A stretch of DNA of 64,000 nucleotides from [Clostridium] aerotolerans DSM 5434 (GCF_000687555.1 NZ_JHWJ01000005.1:1-64000), one strand, 5' to 3'. Positions 15,553 through 24,716 are shown, counted from the first letter of the stretch. A program made the numbers and translations. The notes: a model not told the origin generated them from the letters alone.

Positions 15553-17214
15553 ATGTCGATGGAAGATATACAGATGTTAATTAAATTCCTTGGAGGACTT
15601 GGAATCTTTCTTTATGGAATCGACCGAATGGGAGATGGGCTTCAAAAAACGGCTGGACATAAAATGCAGCAGCTTTTAGGAGCCCTGACTGACAATCCGG
15701 TCATGGGAATTTTACTTGGGACCGGGATTACCGCCATTATTCTCAGCAGCAATGCTACCACCATTATGGTGGTGGGATTCGTCAATGCCGGGATATTAAA
15801 CCTGTCACAGGCAGTGGGAATCATTATGGGAGCCAATGTGGGAACGACCGTATCCAGCTGGATCGTATCCATGAATGAATGGGGAGAGCTGTTAAAGCCA
15901 GAGCTTTTTTCTCCCATTCTGATCGTATCAGGAGCCATGATCCGTTATCTCTCCAGAAACGGAAAAGCAAAACAGGCAGGTGAAATTCTGGTGGGATTTG
16001 GACTCCTTTTCATTGGACTTGGTTTTATGTCTGACGCCGCTTCTGCCTATCGCACCAATAAAGAACTTTTAAATATTCTTACTGATCTGGGCAGGCATCC
16101 TCTGCTTGGTATCCTGACAGGACTTTTTGTTACGGTACTGATTCAAAGCTCCACAGTATCTGTAGGTGTTTTACAGGTCCTGGCCCTAAACGGGATGATC
16201 AGCTGGCAAACCGCTGTTTTCATTAATTTAGGACAAAATATTGGTTCCTGTGCGGCTGCACTAAGGTCTAGTATTGGAGCGAACCCAACGGCGAAAAGGG
16301 CGGCAGTCATTCATCTTCTTTTTAATACCATTGGTGCCGTTATTTTTGGGACAGCCATGGTTTTGATATTCCGGTTGAATACGCAACTTGCGGATTCTCC
16401 TGTCACCAGTGTTGGAATCTCCATTTTTCATACGGTTTTTAATGTAAGTAACACCATTCTCCTGTTTCCGTTTGCTGGACTTTTGGTCAAAGCCTCTGGT
16501 ATTCTTATTAGAGAAGGATCATCAGCCAGTGGTTGTTCTCTGGATTCCAAGGATGAGATGAAGCGCCATCTGGACAACCGAATTCTTGATACACCTTCCT
16601 TTGCCATTGAAAGCGTGACTCATGAAGTGGTAAATATGGGGCTTGCGGCTCTTAAAAACTTTGATATGGCAGCACGTGTCCTTTTGACGGATGACGGCAG
16701 CCATGCCAGCCAGGTGAAAAAAATGGAACAAAAAATTGATGATTATGAAAAAATCATCACAGACTATCTTATAAAGATCAGCAATCAGTCTTTGAATGAA
16801 GAGCAGCACTTAATTGTAAAAAATCTTTTTTATACGGTCAGTGATTTTGAGCGTATCAGCGATCATTGTGAAAATCTCTCAGAGCTGGCACTGGAAAAGA
16901 CCAAAAGAAACATTGTGTTTTCTAAAGAGGGGGATAATGAGCTTAAGGAGATGTTTCACTCCGTCCGTTCTTCTCTGGAGCACGCTATAAAAGCAAGAGC
17001 CTCTTCCGATATGTCTGAGGTCCGTGCCGTTGTCCGAAGCGAAGAGCTTGTGGACAACTTAGAGGAAGAGTTCAGGGAGCGCCATATCCTTCGGCTGGCG
17101 TCGAAAGCCTGTAAACCAGAAAACGGGGTCATATATTTAGATGCTTTAAATAATTTGGAACGCATATCAGACCATGCTCATAATATTGCAGGTTTTGTCA
17201 GAGATGAAATGTAA
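15553..17214 (+). CDS. Na/Pi cotransporter family protein with PhoU-like C-terminal domain
   Basis: 553 aa. Residues 1-320 hold two inverted NaPi repeats with the signature QSSTVSVGVLQVLA-type motif in the second (IQSSTVSVG) and SSNATTIMVVGFVNAG in the first, plus the GANVGTTVSSW and GQNIGSCAAALRS loops. Residues about 355-553 form two PhoU-like helical bundles with paired ERISDH (ISDHCENLSE and RISDHAHNI). The family imports phosphate with sodium or exports it, with the PhoU part thought to give phosphate-dependent control. Co-transcribed with the following phoP/phoR pair (17-bp gap); Pho boxes upstream. Confidence 0.92.
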   Translation: MSMEDIQMLIKFLGGLGIFLYGIDRMGDGLQKTAGHKMQQLLGALTDNPVMGILLGTGITAIILSSNATTIMVVGFVNAGILNLSQAVGIIMGANVGTTVSSWIVSMNEWGELLKPELFSPILIVSGAMIRYLSRNGKAKQAGEILVGFGLLFIGLGFMSDAASAYRTNKELLNILTDLGRHPLLGILTGLFVTVLIQSSTVSVGVLQVLALNGMISWQTAVFINLGQNIGSCAAALRSSIGANPTAKRAAVIHLLFNTIGAVIFGTAMVLIFRLNTQLADSPVTSVGISIFHTVFNVSNTILLFPFAGLLVKASGILIREGSSASGCSLDSKDEMKRHLDNRILDTPSFAIESVTHEVVNMGLAALKNFDMAARVLLTDDGSHASQVKKMEQKIDDYEKIITDYLIKISNQSLNEEQHLIVKNLFYTVSDFERISDHCENLSELALEKTKRNIVFSKEGDNELKEMFHSVRSSLEHAIKARASSDMSEVRAVVRSEELVDNLEEEFRERHILRLASKACKPENGVIYLDALNNLERISDHAHNIAGFVRDEM

Positions 17215-17231
17215 GGAAAGGGAGATTTCGT

Positions 17232-17921
17232 ATGGAACAGATCTATGTAATTGAAGACGATGATAATATCAGAGATTTAATTAAAATTGCCCTGGAGGGA
17301 TTTGGATATGAGGTGGCAGCCTTTGAGATGGCCGAGGACTGCTTAAAGCAGATTGAATCAGACAAACCGGCCCTTGCTGTGTTTGATTGGATGCTGCCTG
17401 GCATGGATGGCTTAACTGCCATACGAAAAATCAGGAAAATCGAATCCTTAAAAGATCTTCCTATCCTGGTGCTCACTGCAAAGGACAGAGAATTTGATAA
17501 GGTGGCCGGTCTTGACGGCGGTGCAGATGACTATATGACAAAGCCTTTTGGTGTAATGGAACTGGCAGCCAGAATCCGCAGTCTTTTAAGACGGTCCACA
17601 AGGTCCAATGCAGCAGAGGATGAACTGGAGCTTTACTGCTTAAGCCTCAATAAAAAAACGAGAGAGGTATACTGCGAAGGAACAAAGGTGGAGCTGACAT
17701 TAAAGGAATTTGAGCTTTTACAGTATTTAATGGAAAACCACAATAAGGTAGTGACCAGAGATGAACTCTTAAATCAAATCTGGGGATACGATTATGACGG
17801 TGAGACAAGGACTCTTGATATGCACATCAGAACCTTAAGGCAGAAGCTGGGAGAAAAAGGAAGTGCATGCATTAAAACGGTCCGCGGAGTCGGATACCGG
17901 TTTATTCGTACAGAAGAGTAA
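17232..17921 (+). CDS. phoP: PhoP/PhoB-type response regulator
   Basis: 229 aa OmpR-family regulator. Receiver with acidic EDDD at residues 8-11, phospho-acceptor Asp52 in VFDWMLPGMDG, and MTKPFG near residue 102; the DNA-binding winged helix has LTLKEFELLQYL and ends GVGYRFI. Operon position between the phosphate transporter and a PhoR-like kinase, together with the upstream TTTACA array, supports a role in phosphate-starvation control. RBS GGAAAGGGAG is upstream; the kinase starts 18 bp after the stop. Confidence 0.88.
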   Translation: MEQIYVIEDDDNIRDLIKIALEGFGYEVAAFEMAEDCLKQIESDKPALAVFDWMLPGMDGLTAIRKIRKIESLKDLPILVLTAKDREFDKVAGLDGGADDYMTKPFGVMELAARIRSLLRRSTRSNAAEDELELYCLSLNKKTREVYCEGTKVELTLKEFELLQYLMENHNKVVTRDELLNQIWGYDYDGETRTLDMHIRTLRQKLGEKGSACIKTVRGVGYRFIRTEE

Positions 17922-17939
17922 AAATAAGCGGAGGAGTTC

Positions 17940-19340
17940 ATGAGAAAAGCAATCTTTGCAAAATTTCTGCAGGTAATTTTAGTGGTGCTGTTTTTAAGTA
18001 CATTCATTTTCTATATTGCTTCCAGCAGTGCACTTTTAAAGAACTCAAGAAAAGACATGCTCTATACTCTGGGTGCGATTGATAAGGTGCTGGATTACAA
18101 CGGAAATTTTATGGATGAGGTAGAAAAACTGAAAACCGTCTTAGATGAAAAGCAGGGTCGTTTTACCATCATTCAAAAGGACGGAGTTGTCATTGCCGAT
18201 ACGGGAGATGTACCTGTAAACACTCTGGATAATCATTCCGACCGGGAAGAGATAAGAGAAGCCATAGAAGAAGGAATCGGTTATTCCAGACGTTATTCTG
18301 AGACCTTAAAAGAAAATATGCTCTATGTAGCCATACGTTCCAGTGAATCAGATTACATCCTTCGCATGGCCATTCCATATACGGGTATGAAGGAATACTT
18401 AATGCTGCTCCTTCCTGCGGTATGGCTTACCTTCCTGGTTGCTATCATGTATTCCGCTTTTTCGGCAGACAGCTTTGCAGAATCCATTACAAAACCTTTG
18501 AAAGAGATATCTCAGGAGATGCTTAAGGTAAAGGGGGATTATACGGATCTTTCCTTTGAAACGTATCAGTATCCGGAAATCAATATCATAGCTGATACGA
18601 CCACCAAGATGTCAAAGAATGTAAAGGATTACTTGAATCAGATAGAGATGGAAAAGCAGATCCGTCAGGAATTCTTCAGCAATGCTTCCCATGAATTAAA
18701 GACTCCCATAACCTCTGTTCAGGGATACGCAGAGCTTTTGGAGAGTGGAATCATTCAGGATGAGGAGCAAAAGAAGGAGTTTCTTAACCGGATCAAAAAA
18801 GAAGCGGCCAATATGAACAATTTAATCAACGATATTCTGATGATCTCAAAGCTTGAGACAAAGGATGCGGAGGTACTGAAAAGTGATGTACGTCTCTCCA
18901 TTGTCCTTAATGATATTTTAGATTCTTTAAAGCCTTTGGCTGCCTCCCATGAAGTTCTCATTCATCTGGATTGTAAGCCCATCTGTATTTATGCAAACAG
19001 CCAGCAAATGAAAGAGCTTTTCGGTAACTTGATTACCAATGCGGTGAAATACAATAAGCCTGGAGGGGAAGTCTGGGTCAGGGTAAGAGAGGAAGACCGG
19101 AATTTAATTGTACAGGTCAAGGATAATGGTATGGGAATTCCAAAGGATTCTCTTAGCCGGATCTTTGAACGTTTTTACCGGGTGGATAAAGGCAGAAGCA
19201 AAAAACAGGGAGGAACTGGTCTCGGTCTCTCTATTGTTAAGCACATTGTAAACTTCTATCATGGCACCATCAATGTGACCTCAGAGCTTGATGTGGGGAC
19301 AGAATTTATAGTAAAGATTCCAATTCATGGAAAAGTGTGA
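17940..19340 (+). CDS. phoR: PhoR-type sensor histidine kinase
   Basis: 466 aa. TM1 at about residues 8-29, an extracytoplasmic domain of about 125 residues, TM2 at about 154-176, a HAMP-like linker, HisKA with His251 in SNASHELKTPITSVQGYAE, an N-box NLITNAVKYNKPGGEV and G-boxes DNGMGIP and GGTGLGLSIVKHIV. The pairing with the PhoP-type regulator and phosphate transporter gives the assignment; the extracytoplasmic domain itself is not diagnostic. An extended -10 candidate for degV (TGATAAAAT, 19338-19346) overlaps its stop codon. Confidence 0.87.
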   Translation: MRKAIFAKFLQVILVVLFLSTFIFYIASSSALLKNSRKDMLYTLGAIDKVLDYNGNFMDEVEKLKTVLDEKQGRFTIIQKDGVVIADTGDVPVNTLDNHSDREEIREAIEEGIGYSRRYSETLKENMLYVAIRSSESDYILRMAIPYTGMKEYLMLLLPAVWLTFLVAIMYSAFSADSFAESITKPLKEISQEMLKVKGDYTDLSFETYQYPEINIIADTTTKMSKNVKDYLNQIEMEKQIRQEFFSNASHELKTPITSVQGYAELLESGIIQDEEQKKEFLNRIKKEAANMNNLINDILMISKLETKDAEVLKSDVRLSIVLNDILDSLKPLAASHEVLIHLDCKPICIYANSQQMKELFGNLITNAVKYNKPGGEVWVRVREEDRNLIVQVKDNGMGIPKDSLSRIFERFYRVDKGRSKKQGGTGLGLSIVKHIVNFYHGTINVTSELDVGTEFIVKIPIHGKV

Positions 19341-19346
19341 TAAAAT
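19338..19346 (+). promoter_or_regulatory. Extended -10 candidate for degV
   Basis: TGATAAAAT (19338-19346) overlaps the phoR stop codon, with weak TTCCAA 17 bp upstream. It could give degV a promoter independent of the phosphate operon. Confidence 0.4.
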
Positions 19347-19376
19347 AGAGACAAACAATGCCAGGAGGTGTTATTT

Positions 19377-20264
19377 GTGGGGAAATTTATCTTAACCTGT
19401 TGCTCTACTGCAGATATGAGCAGGGATTACTTTGACCGTCGTCACATTCCTTTTGTCTGCTTTCATTATACTATGGATGGAATTACCTATTTAGATGATT
19501 TAGGAAGAAGCATTCCATTTGATGAATTTTATAACCGAATATCGAAAGGTTCAACTCCAGTTACCTCTCAGGTCAACGTGGATGAATACTGTGAATTTTT
19601 TGAACCATTTTTAAAGGAAGGCAAGGATATCTTGCATCTTACCCTATCTTCCGGAATTTCAGGAACTTATAATTCCGCCTGCGTGGCACGGGAAGAGATG
19701 AAAGCAAAGTATCCGGACAGAACCATTGTCGTAATGGATACCCTTGGAGCTTCTTCCGGTTACGGCCTTTTGGTGGATGCGGCTGCTGATTTGAGGGATA
19801 AGGATATGTCTTTAGAAGATGCCGCTCGGTGGGTAGAAGAGAACCGTCTGAGAGTTCATCATTGGTTCTTTTCCACTGATCTTACCAGCTTTAAACGAGG
19901 CGGAAGAATTTCTGCCACCTCCGCTATGTTAGGTACTGTTCTTAATATCTGTCCTCTCATGAATATCGACGATAAGGGCTGCTTAGTACCGGTCCAGAAG
20001 ATCCGAACAAAGAAAAAAGCCATACAGGAGATTGTCCGTATGATGGAGCTTCATGCGGACGGCGGCATCAATTACAGCGGCAAGTGTTTTATGTCCCATT
20101 CTGCATGTGAAAAGGATGCAAAAGAAGTGGCGCTGCTCATTGAGGACCGTTTTTTACATTTATCCGGACCTGTTGTGATTAACAACGTAGGGACTGTAAT
20201 CGGGTCTCACACAGGCCCTGGTACGGTAGCATTATTTTACTTTGGAGATAAAAGAGAAGGCTAA
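19377..20264 (+). CDS. DegV family fatty-acid-binding protein
   Basis: 295 aa, the DegV family, which binds fatty acids in the cytoplasm and in some species serves as the FakB subunit of fatty acid kinase. Motifs: TCCSTADMSRDYF at the N-terminus, STPVTSQVNVDEY (residues about 60-72), the lipid-binding LSSGISGTYNSA, FKRGGRIS and the final VIGSHTGPGTVALFYFG. The initiation codon is GTG at 19377, 8 nt after AGGAGG; the in-frame GTG at 19368 lies in the Shine-Dalgarno itself. The FakA partner is not in the window. Confidence 0.9.
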   Translation: MGKFILTCCSTADMSRDYFDRRHIPFVCFHYTMDGITYLDDLGRSIPFDEFYNRISKGSTPVTSQVNVDEYCEFFEPFLKEGKDILHLTLSSGISGTYNSACVAREEMKAKYPDRTIVVMDTLGASSGYGLLVDAAADLRDKDMSLEDAARWVEENRLRVHHWFFSTDLTSFKRGGRISATSAMLGTVLNICPLMNIDDKGCLVPVQKIRTKKKAIQEIVRMMELHADGGINYSGKCFMSHSACEKDAKEVALLIEDRFLHLSGPVVINNVGTVIGSHTGPGTVALFYFGDKREG

Positions 20265-20269
20265 AAAGA

Positions 20270-20620
20270 CTATTCTCCTATGATCCTGGCAATCATATGG
20301 TTGGGTAAACAGACCACATTTTCACCTGTGTACTGAATCCAGCCTTTGTGAATGCAGACCTTATCCGGACAGGAAGCTTCTGTTACGCTTACCTTTCCAG
20401 CCTTTACCACGACCCGGTTCGTTCCGCCGTTGAATCCGTGAACCAAAATCTCTCCATCCTCATTTAAATTGAGGGTCTGGATTACATTACCGTCAACCGT
20501 TATTTCCACCTTACCCGCCGGTCCCCTAAAAAGGATCTGGTTGAAAAGGAGGAGAAGGCAGGATACGATTAAAATTACCGCGATAAGAATCATTTCTTTT
20601 TTATATTTTTTTATAATCAT
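20270..20620 (-). CDS. NusG domain II-containing exported protein
   Basis: 116 aa: an N-terminal membrane anchor at about residues 9-27, then a small beta domain of the NusG_II type with VEITVDGNVIQTLNLNED, NRVVVKAGKVSVTEASCPDKVCIHKG and VVCLPNHMIARIIG. The S-C-P-D-x-x-C pair is characteristic of this family, which is commonly encoded beside Gx transporter and FMN-binding genes in Clostridia. Here those genes lie directly on the opposite strand. Its biochemical role is unknown; a link to membrane redox chemistry is inferred from context. Convergent with degV with only 5 bp between. Confidence 0.82.
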   Translation of the reverse strand: MIIKKYKKEMILIAVILIVSCLLLLFNQILFRGPAGKVEITVDGNVIQTLNLNEDGEILVHGFNGGTNRVVVKAGKVSVTEASCPDKVCIHKGWIQYTGENVVCLPNHMIARIIGE

Positions 20621-20684
20621 GTTGTTTTTTCCTTTTACTCAGTTAAGTATGATGATTTCCCAGAACATGGAAATTCATAATCTT

Positions 20685-20690
20685 ATTATA
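20685..20690 (-). promoter_or_regulatory. -10 element of NusG-II gene
   Basis: On the minus strand TGATATAAT gives an extended -10 (TATAAT, 20690-20685). The -35 region TGGTAA is weak. Located about 65 bp before the gene. Confidence 0.45.
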
Positions 20691-20736
20691 TCACATAATT
20701 TCAGCTCTTACCAAAGATAAATAATCAATAAACTAA

Positions 20737-20766
20737 TTGATAAAAGCTTATAAACTATGTTAAAAT
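20737..20766 (+). promoter_or_regulatory. Promoter of FMN-binding protein gene
   Basis: TTGATA (20737-20742), 18-bp spacer, TAAAAT (20761-20766) preceded by TGT, an extended -10. Confidence 0.55.
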
Positions 20767-20797
20767 ATAATCAAACCTTATCAGGCAGGAGGAAGAT

Positions 20798-22354
20798 ATG
20801 AAAAAGTTTAACGCAAATGCAAAAAGGAATGGATTAATCGGTCTTGGAGTTATGATCGTACTGGCAGGTGCCACTGTATTCGGTTCAGAACCTCTTTACA
20901 AAGCGGTTGACAGCATGTCAGGAACCAGTTTATACACTCCGGGTACGTATACGGGATCTGCCCGCGGATATGGCGGTGACGTTACCGTTGATGTAGTGGT
21001 AACAGCCAAAAAGATGCAGTCGATTAATGTAAAGGGTGAGAAGGAAACACTTTTAGATAAGGTGCTTCCGGGCCTTACAGATACCATCCTTTCCAAGCAA
21101 TCCACTGAGGTCGATGCTGTAAGTGGAGCGACCTTAAGCAGCAATGCCATTAAAAAGGCTGTAGATCAGGCCCTTGCCCAGGCAAAGGGAGAAACACCTG
21201 AATCGAGCTCAGCTTATCAGGAAGAAACAGTCGGGCAGAAGGAATCCAGTTTAAAAGACGGAACCTATTCCTATGAAGCGCCGGAATTTGATGAGAATGG
21301 TTTTAAAGACCAGGTGAATATGACCATTAAGGACAATACGATCACAAGCCTTACCTGGGATTGTATTACGAAAGATGGTAACAAAAAGAGCAAACTATCT
21401 ATGGATGGAAACTATAAGATGACAGATAACGGTCCGGAATGGTATGAACAGGCCAAGGCGGTGACTGATTATGTAATTGCTCACCAGTCTGTGGAAGGGC
21501 TTATGAATGCAGAAGGCTACACGGATACCGTGGCATCTGTAAGCATTAACCTCCATGGATTTGTAAACGGCGTAAAGAGCTGCTTAAGCCAGGCAGCCGG
21601 CGAAGCTCCCAATGCAAAGTCTTCCTTAAAGGACGGAACCTATTCCTATGAAGCGCCGGAGTTTGATGACAATGGATTTAAGGACCAGGTGAATATGACT
21701 GTTTCAGACAATACCATTACAAGCCTGACCTGGGATTGTGTTAAGGAGGATGGAACAAAGAAAAGCCGTTTGTCTATGGATGGAAAATACAAGATGACGG
21801 AGAATGGACCGGAATGGCATGAGCAGGCAAAGGCTGTTACTGATTATGTGCTGGGACATCAGTCTGTCAAAGGCTTGATCAATGAAGAAGGCTATACCGA
21901 TACCGTGGCCTCTGTCAGCATTAACTTATATGGATTTGTAAACGGTGTAAAGGACTGCTTAAGCCAGGCATCTGGTGAGGCGGCAGAAAATAAATCTTCT
22001 TTAAAAGACGGAGCTTATTCCTATGAAGCACCAGAGTTTGATAAGAATGGTTTTAAGGATCAGGTGAATATGACAATTAAGGATAATACCATTACAAGCC
22101 TGACCTGGGATTGTGTCGCAAAGGACGGTTCCAAAAAGAGTAAACTGTCTATGGATGGCAGCTATAAGATGACAGATAACGGCCCCAAGTGGCATGAGCA
22201 GGCCGCGGCAGTGGCGGATTATGTCCTGCAGCATCAGTCTTTAGAGGGACTGATCAATGCTAGTGGTTATACGGATACCGTAGCCTCCGTCAGCATTAAT
22301 CTGTATGGATTTGTTAATGGAGTCAAGGATTGTCTGACACAGGCTTCCAAATAA
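20798..22354 (+). CDS. Exported FMN-binding domain protein with three degenerate flavin-domain repeats
   Basis: 518 aa. N-terminal hydrophobic anchor or signal (about residues 12-30). Residues about 45-135 form a canonical FMN-binding domain ending DAVSGATLSSNAIKKAV, where the Thr of SGAT is the residue flavinylated by ApbE in this family. Residues 150-518 are three tandem copies of about 125 aa, each starting SLKDGTYSYEAPEFD and ending GYTDTVASVSINL.GFVNGVK. These resemble the PplA-like FMN domain but DTVASVS replaces DAVSGAT, so covalent flavin is doubtful in the repeats. Extracellular electron transfer or redox sensing is inferred. No apbE gene in the window. AGGAGG RBS; terminator follows. 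Confidence 0.85.
   Translation: MKKFNANAKRNGLIGLGVMIVLAGATVFGSEPLYKAVDSMSGTSLYTPGTYTGSARGYGGDVTVDVVVTAKKMQSINVKGEKETLLDKVLPGLTDTILSKQSTEVDAVSGATLSSNAIKKAVDQALAQAKGETPESSSAYQEETVGQKESSLKDGTYSYEAPEFDENGFKDQVNMTIKDNTITSLTWDCITKDGNKKSKLSMDGNYKMTDNGPEWYEQAKAVTDYVIAHQSVEGLMNAEGYTDTVASVSINLHGFVNGVKSCLSQAAGEAPNAKSSLKDGTYSYEAPEFDDNGFKDQVNMTVSDNTITSLTWDCVKEDGTKKSRLSMDGKYKMTENGPEWHEQAKAVTDYVLGHQSVKGLINEEGYTDTVASVSINLYGFVNGVKDCLSQASGEAAENKSSLKDGAYSYEAPEFDKNGFKDQVNMTIKDNTITSLTWDCVAKDGSKKSKLSMDGSYKMTDNGPKWHEQAAAVADYVLQHQSLEGLINASGYTDTVASVSINLYGFVNGVKDCLTQASK
21245..22351 (+). repeat. Three tandem 375-bp coding repeats
   Basis: Units start at 21245, 21620 and 21995, exactly 375 bp (125 codons) apart, the last about 18 bp shorter. 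Each encodes the same SLKDG(T/A)YSYEAPEFD...SLTWDC...SMDG.YKMT.NGP.W domain. High nucleotide similarity suggests recent duplication or gene conversion. Confidence 0.9.
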
Positions 22355-22371
22355 TAAGATAGAAATGATAT

Positions 22372-22415
22372 CCCGGAGAAAGGCTTAGCAAGATAAGACT
22401 GTTCTCCGGGATTTT
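22372..22415 (+). terminator. Terminator after FMN-binding protein gene
   Basis: CCCGGAGAA (22372-22380) pairs with TTCTCCGGG (22402-22410), followed by ATTTTA. The short T-run may allow partial read-through to the Gx gene. Confidence 0.65.
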
Positions 22416-22450
22416 ACATATTATTTCAGGGAATAAAAGGAGAGTAAACT

Positions 22451-22966
22451 ATGAATGGGAAAGGATCGGCACAAAGAGCATCCCTTTATGGAATGCTGAT
22501 TGCACTTGCTTTTGTTCTTAGCTATATAGAGACCCTGATTCCCATTTCACTTGGAATACAGGGGGTAAAGCTGGGACTTGCCAATCTTGTAACAATGACA
22601 GGCCTTTATACCATTGGCATAAAGGGAACTGTGGTAATCTCGCTGATCCGGATTCTTTTAGTGGGATTTACCTTCAGCAATCTGTTCGCAGTATTTTATA
22701 GCCTGGGAGGTCTGGCACTCAGCCTTCTTGTTATGGCTGTCTGTAAAAAGTTCCGTTTGTTTGGAACGGTTGGAGTCAGTATTATGGGAGGTGTGGCTCA
22801 TAACATAGGTCAGCTTAGTGTGGCAGCCTTTGTTGTCAGGCAGGCGGGCGTGTTTTATTATCTTCCCGTTCTCCTTGTGGCAGGCACATTGGCAGGTCTT
22901 GTCATCGGCATATTAGGGAATATGATGATAGAGAGAATCCGCTATTACCTAAAAAAATTGCAGTAA
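22451..22966 (+). CDS. Gx transporter family membrane protein (Hpre_diP_synt_I family)
   Basis: 171 aa, about five or six membrane segments. It starts GSAQRASLYGMLIALAFVLSY, then LGIQGVKLGLANLVTM, LIRILLVGFTFSN and GGVAHNIGQL, the hallmark order of the family once called heptaprenyl diphosphate synthase component I and now treated as an ECF-like S component. In Clostridia it is usually next to NusG-II and FMN-binding proteins, as here. A related protein has been implicated in flavin-based extracellular electron transfer; that role here is an inference. AAAGGAGAG precedes the ATG. Confidence 0.85.
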   Translation: MNGKGSAQRASLYGMLIALAFVLSYIETLIPISLGIQGVKLGLANLVTMTGLYTIGIKGTVVISLIRILLVGFTFSNLFAVFYSLGGLALSLLVMAVCKKFRLFGTVGVSIMGGVAHNIGQLSVAAFVVRQAGVFYYLPVLLVAGTLAGLVIGILGNMMIERIRYYLKKLQ

Positions 22967-22983
22967 ATTCAAAATAAATTCTA

Positions 22984-23012
22984 TTGTTTTGCATGGTACG
23001 AAAGGATATAAT
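22984..23012 (+). promoter_or_regulatory. galT promoter
   Basis: TTGTTT (22984-22989), 17-bp spacer, TATAAT (23007-23012). An upstream in-frame ATG near 22993 lies inside it, supporting the galT start at 23049. Confidence 0.6.
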
Positions 23013-23048
23013 TGTGGAATAAGGCAAAAGAAGACCAGGAGGAGCAGG

Positions 23049-24566
23049 ATGATTAACATGGCAATTAAAAAGCTTATACAGTATGGACGTAATACAGGCC
23101 TGATCGAGGAAGCAGACCATTATTATGCGGTAAACCAGATTCTCGATGTGCTAAAGCTTTGCGAATATGAGGAACCGGATGGAGAAGTTGAGGATATCGA
23201 TCTTGAGGCTGTTTTAAACGAGATGCTGGATTATGCCTGTGAACAGGGCCTTTTGGAGGAAGACAGTATTACCTTTCGGGATTTGTTTGATACAAGGCTA
23301 ATGAACTGCCTGATGCCAAGACCAAGTGAAGTGGAACGGAAGTTCTGGGACCTGTATCACAATCAGTCACCTCTTGCTGCTACCGGGTATTATTATAATC
23401 TGGCTCAGGATTCGGACTATATCAGAAGCTACCGGATCAAAAAGGATATGCGTTGGATTACATCCACCAAGTACGGAGATTTAGACATTACCGTAAATTT
23501 ATCAAAGCCAGAAAAAGATCCCAAAGCAATTGCAGCGGCTAAGCTTGCAAAGCAAAGCGGATATCCCAAATGTCTTCTCTGTATGGAGAATGAGGGATAT
23601 GCCGGAAGGACCAATCACCCTGCAAGAAATAACCACCGTATCATAAGGCTAAACATGAACCAGAGCCAGTGGGGCTTTCAGTATTCTCCCTACGTGTATT
23701 ATAACGAACACTGTATTGTGTTCAATGGACAGCACATCCCTATGAAGATAGAGCGTGATACGTTTGTAAAGCTGTTTGACTTTGTAAAGCAGTTTCCCCA
23801 TTATTTCCTTGGCTCCAATGCAGATCTTCCAATCGTAGGCGGATCTATTCTTTCCCATGATCATTTCCAGGGCGGTAATTATGATTTTGCCATGGCAAAG
23901 GCAAAGATAGAAGCAAGCTATGAGATCGAAGGCTATGAGGGAGTACAGGCTGGAATCGTAAGATGGCCTATGTCAGTATTAAGAACCAGAAGTGAAAATC
24001 CCGATGATTTGATTTCCCTGGGAGAAAAGGTACTTAACGCCTGGAGAACCTATACCGATGAAGAGTCCTTTATTTTAGCCGAAACCCATGGACAGCCTCA
24101 TAATACCATCACTCCCATTGCAAGAAAGAAAGATGGTATGTATGAATTAGATCTTGTTTTGAGAAACAATATAACAACGAAAGAATGTCCTCTTGGATTT
24201 TACCATCCTCATTCTGAGCTTCACCATATTAAAAAAGAGAACATAGGACTGATTGAAGTCATGGGCCTTGCCGTACTTCCATCCAGACTGAAAGAGGAAC
24301 TGAATCTTTTAGCAGATTATATATTGACTGGAAAGGACATAAGCTCCAATGAGATCATAGAAAAGCATGGTGATTGGGTAAAGAATTTTCTTCCAAACTA
24401 TGATACCGTGACTGCTGATAATATTGAGGATATCCTGAAAAAAGAGGTCGGACTCGTGTTTGAACGGGTGCTTGAAGACTCCGGTGTATACAAATGCAGC
24501 GAAGAAGGACGAAGAGGATTTCACCGGTTTTTGACCAGTGTTGGATTCCTACCTGTTTCACAATAG
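23049..24566 (+). CDS. galT: UDP-glucose--hexose-1-phosphate uridylyltransferase, type 2
   Basis: 505 aa, typical length for the Firmicute type-2 GalT, distinct from the ~350-aa E. coli form. Transfers UMP between UDP-glucose and galactose-1-phosphate in the Leloir pathway. Motifs: an N-terminal helical region, ATGYYYNLAQDSDYIRSYRI near residues 109-128, CLLCMENEGYAGR, and the active-site region SILSHDHFQGGNY (about residues 264-276); HGQPHNTITPIAR lies downstream. ATG at 23049 is 6 nt after AGGAGG. No galK or galE lies adjacent, so the gene is separated from other Leloir genes. Confidence 0.93.
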   Translation: MINMAIKKLIQYGRNTGLIEEADHYYAVNQILDVLKLCEYEEPDGEVEDIDLEAVLNEMLDYACEQGLLEEDSITFRDLFDTRLMNCLMPRPSEVERKFWDLYHNQSPLAATGYYYNLAQDSDYIRSYRIKKDMRWITSTKYGDLDITVNLSKPEKDPKAIAAAKLAKQSGYPKCLLCMENEGYAGRTNHPARNNHRIIRLNMNQSQWGFQYSPYVYYNEHCIVFNGQHIPMKIERDTFVKLFDFVKQFPHYFLGSNADLPIVGGSILSHDHFQGGNYDFAMAKAKIEASYEIEGYEGVQAGIVRWPMSVLRTRSENPDDLISLGEKVLNAWRTYTDEESFILAETHGQPHNTITPIARKKDGMYELDLVLRNNITTKECPLGFYHPHSELHHIKKENIGLIEVMGLAVLPSRLKEELNLLADYILTGKDISSNEIIEKHGDWVKNFLPNYDTVTADNIEDILKKEVGLVFERVLEDSGVYKCSEEGRRGFHRFLTSVGFLPVSQ

Positions 24567-24716
24567 AAACATTGTGAGACTATCAGATAGATTGATGTTT
24601 GTAATTATTTTCCCTTTGAGTTATATTCTATTGGGAGTCAGAGGTAATGGCCTGACTCACTGAAAAAAATATACAGAACCGGACGGAACGATCCGGAGGG
24701 AGACATAGAAACGGTC

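Noticed and set aside
24630-24662. GAGTCAG/CTGACTC hairpin after galT
   Set aside because: No T-run follows, the stem is only 7 bp, and an A-rich stretch comes next, so I do not call it a terminator.
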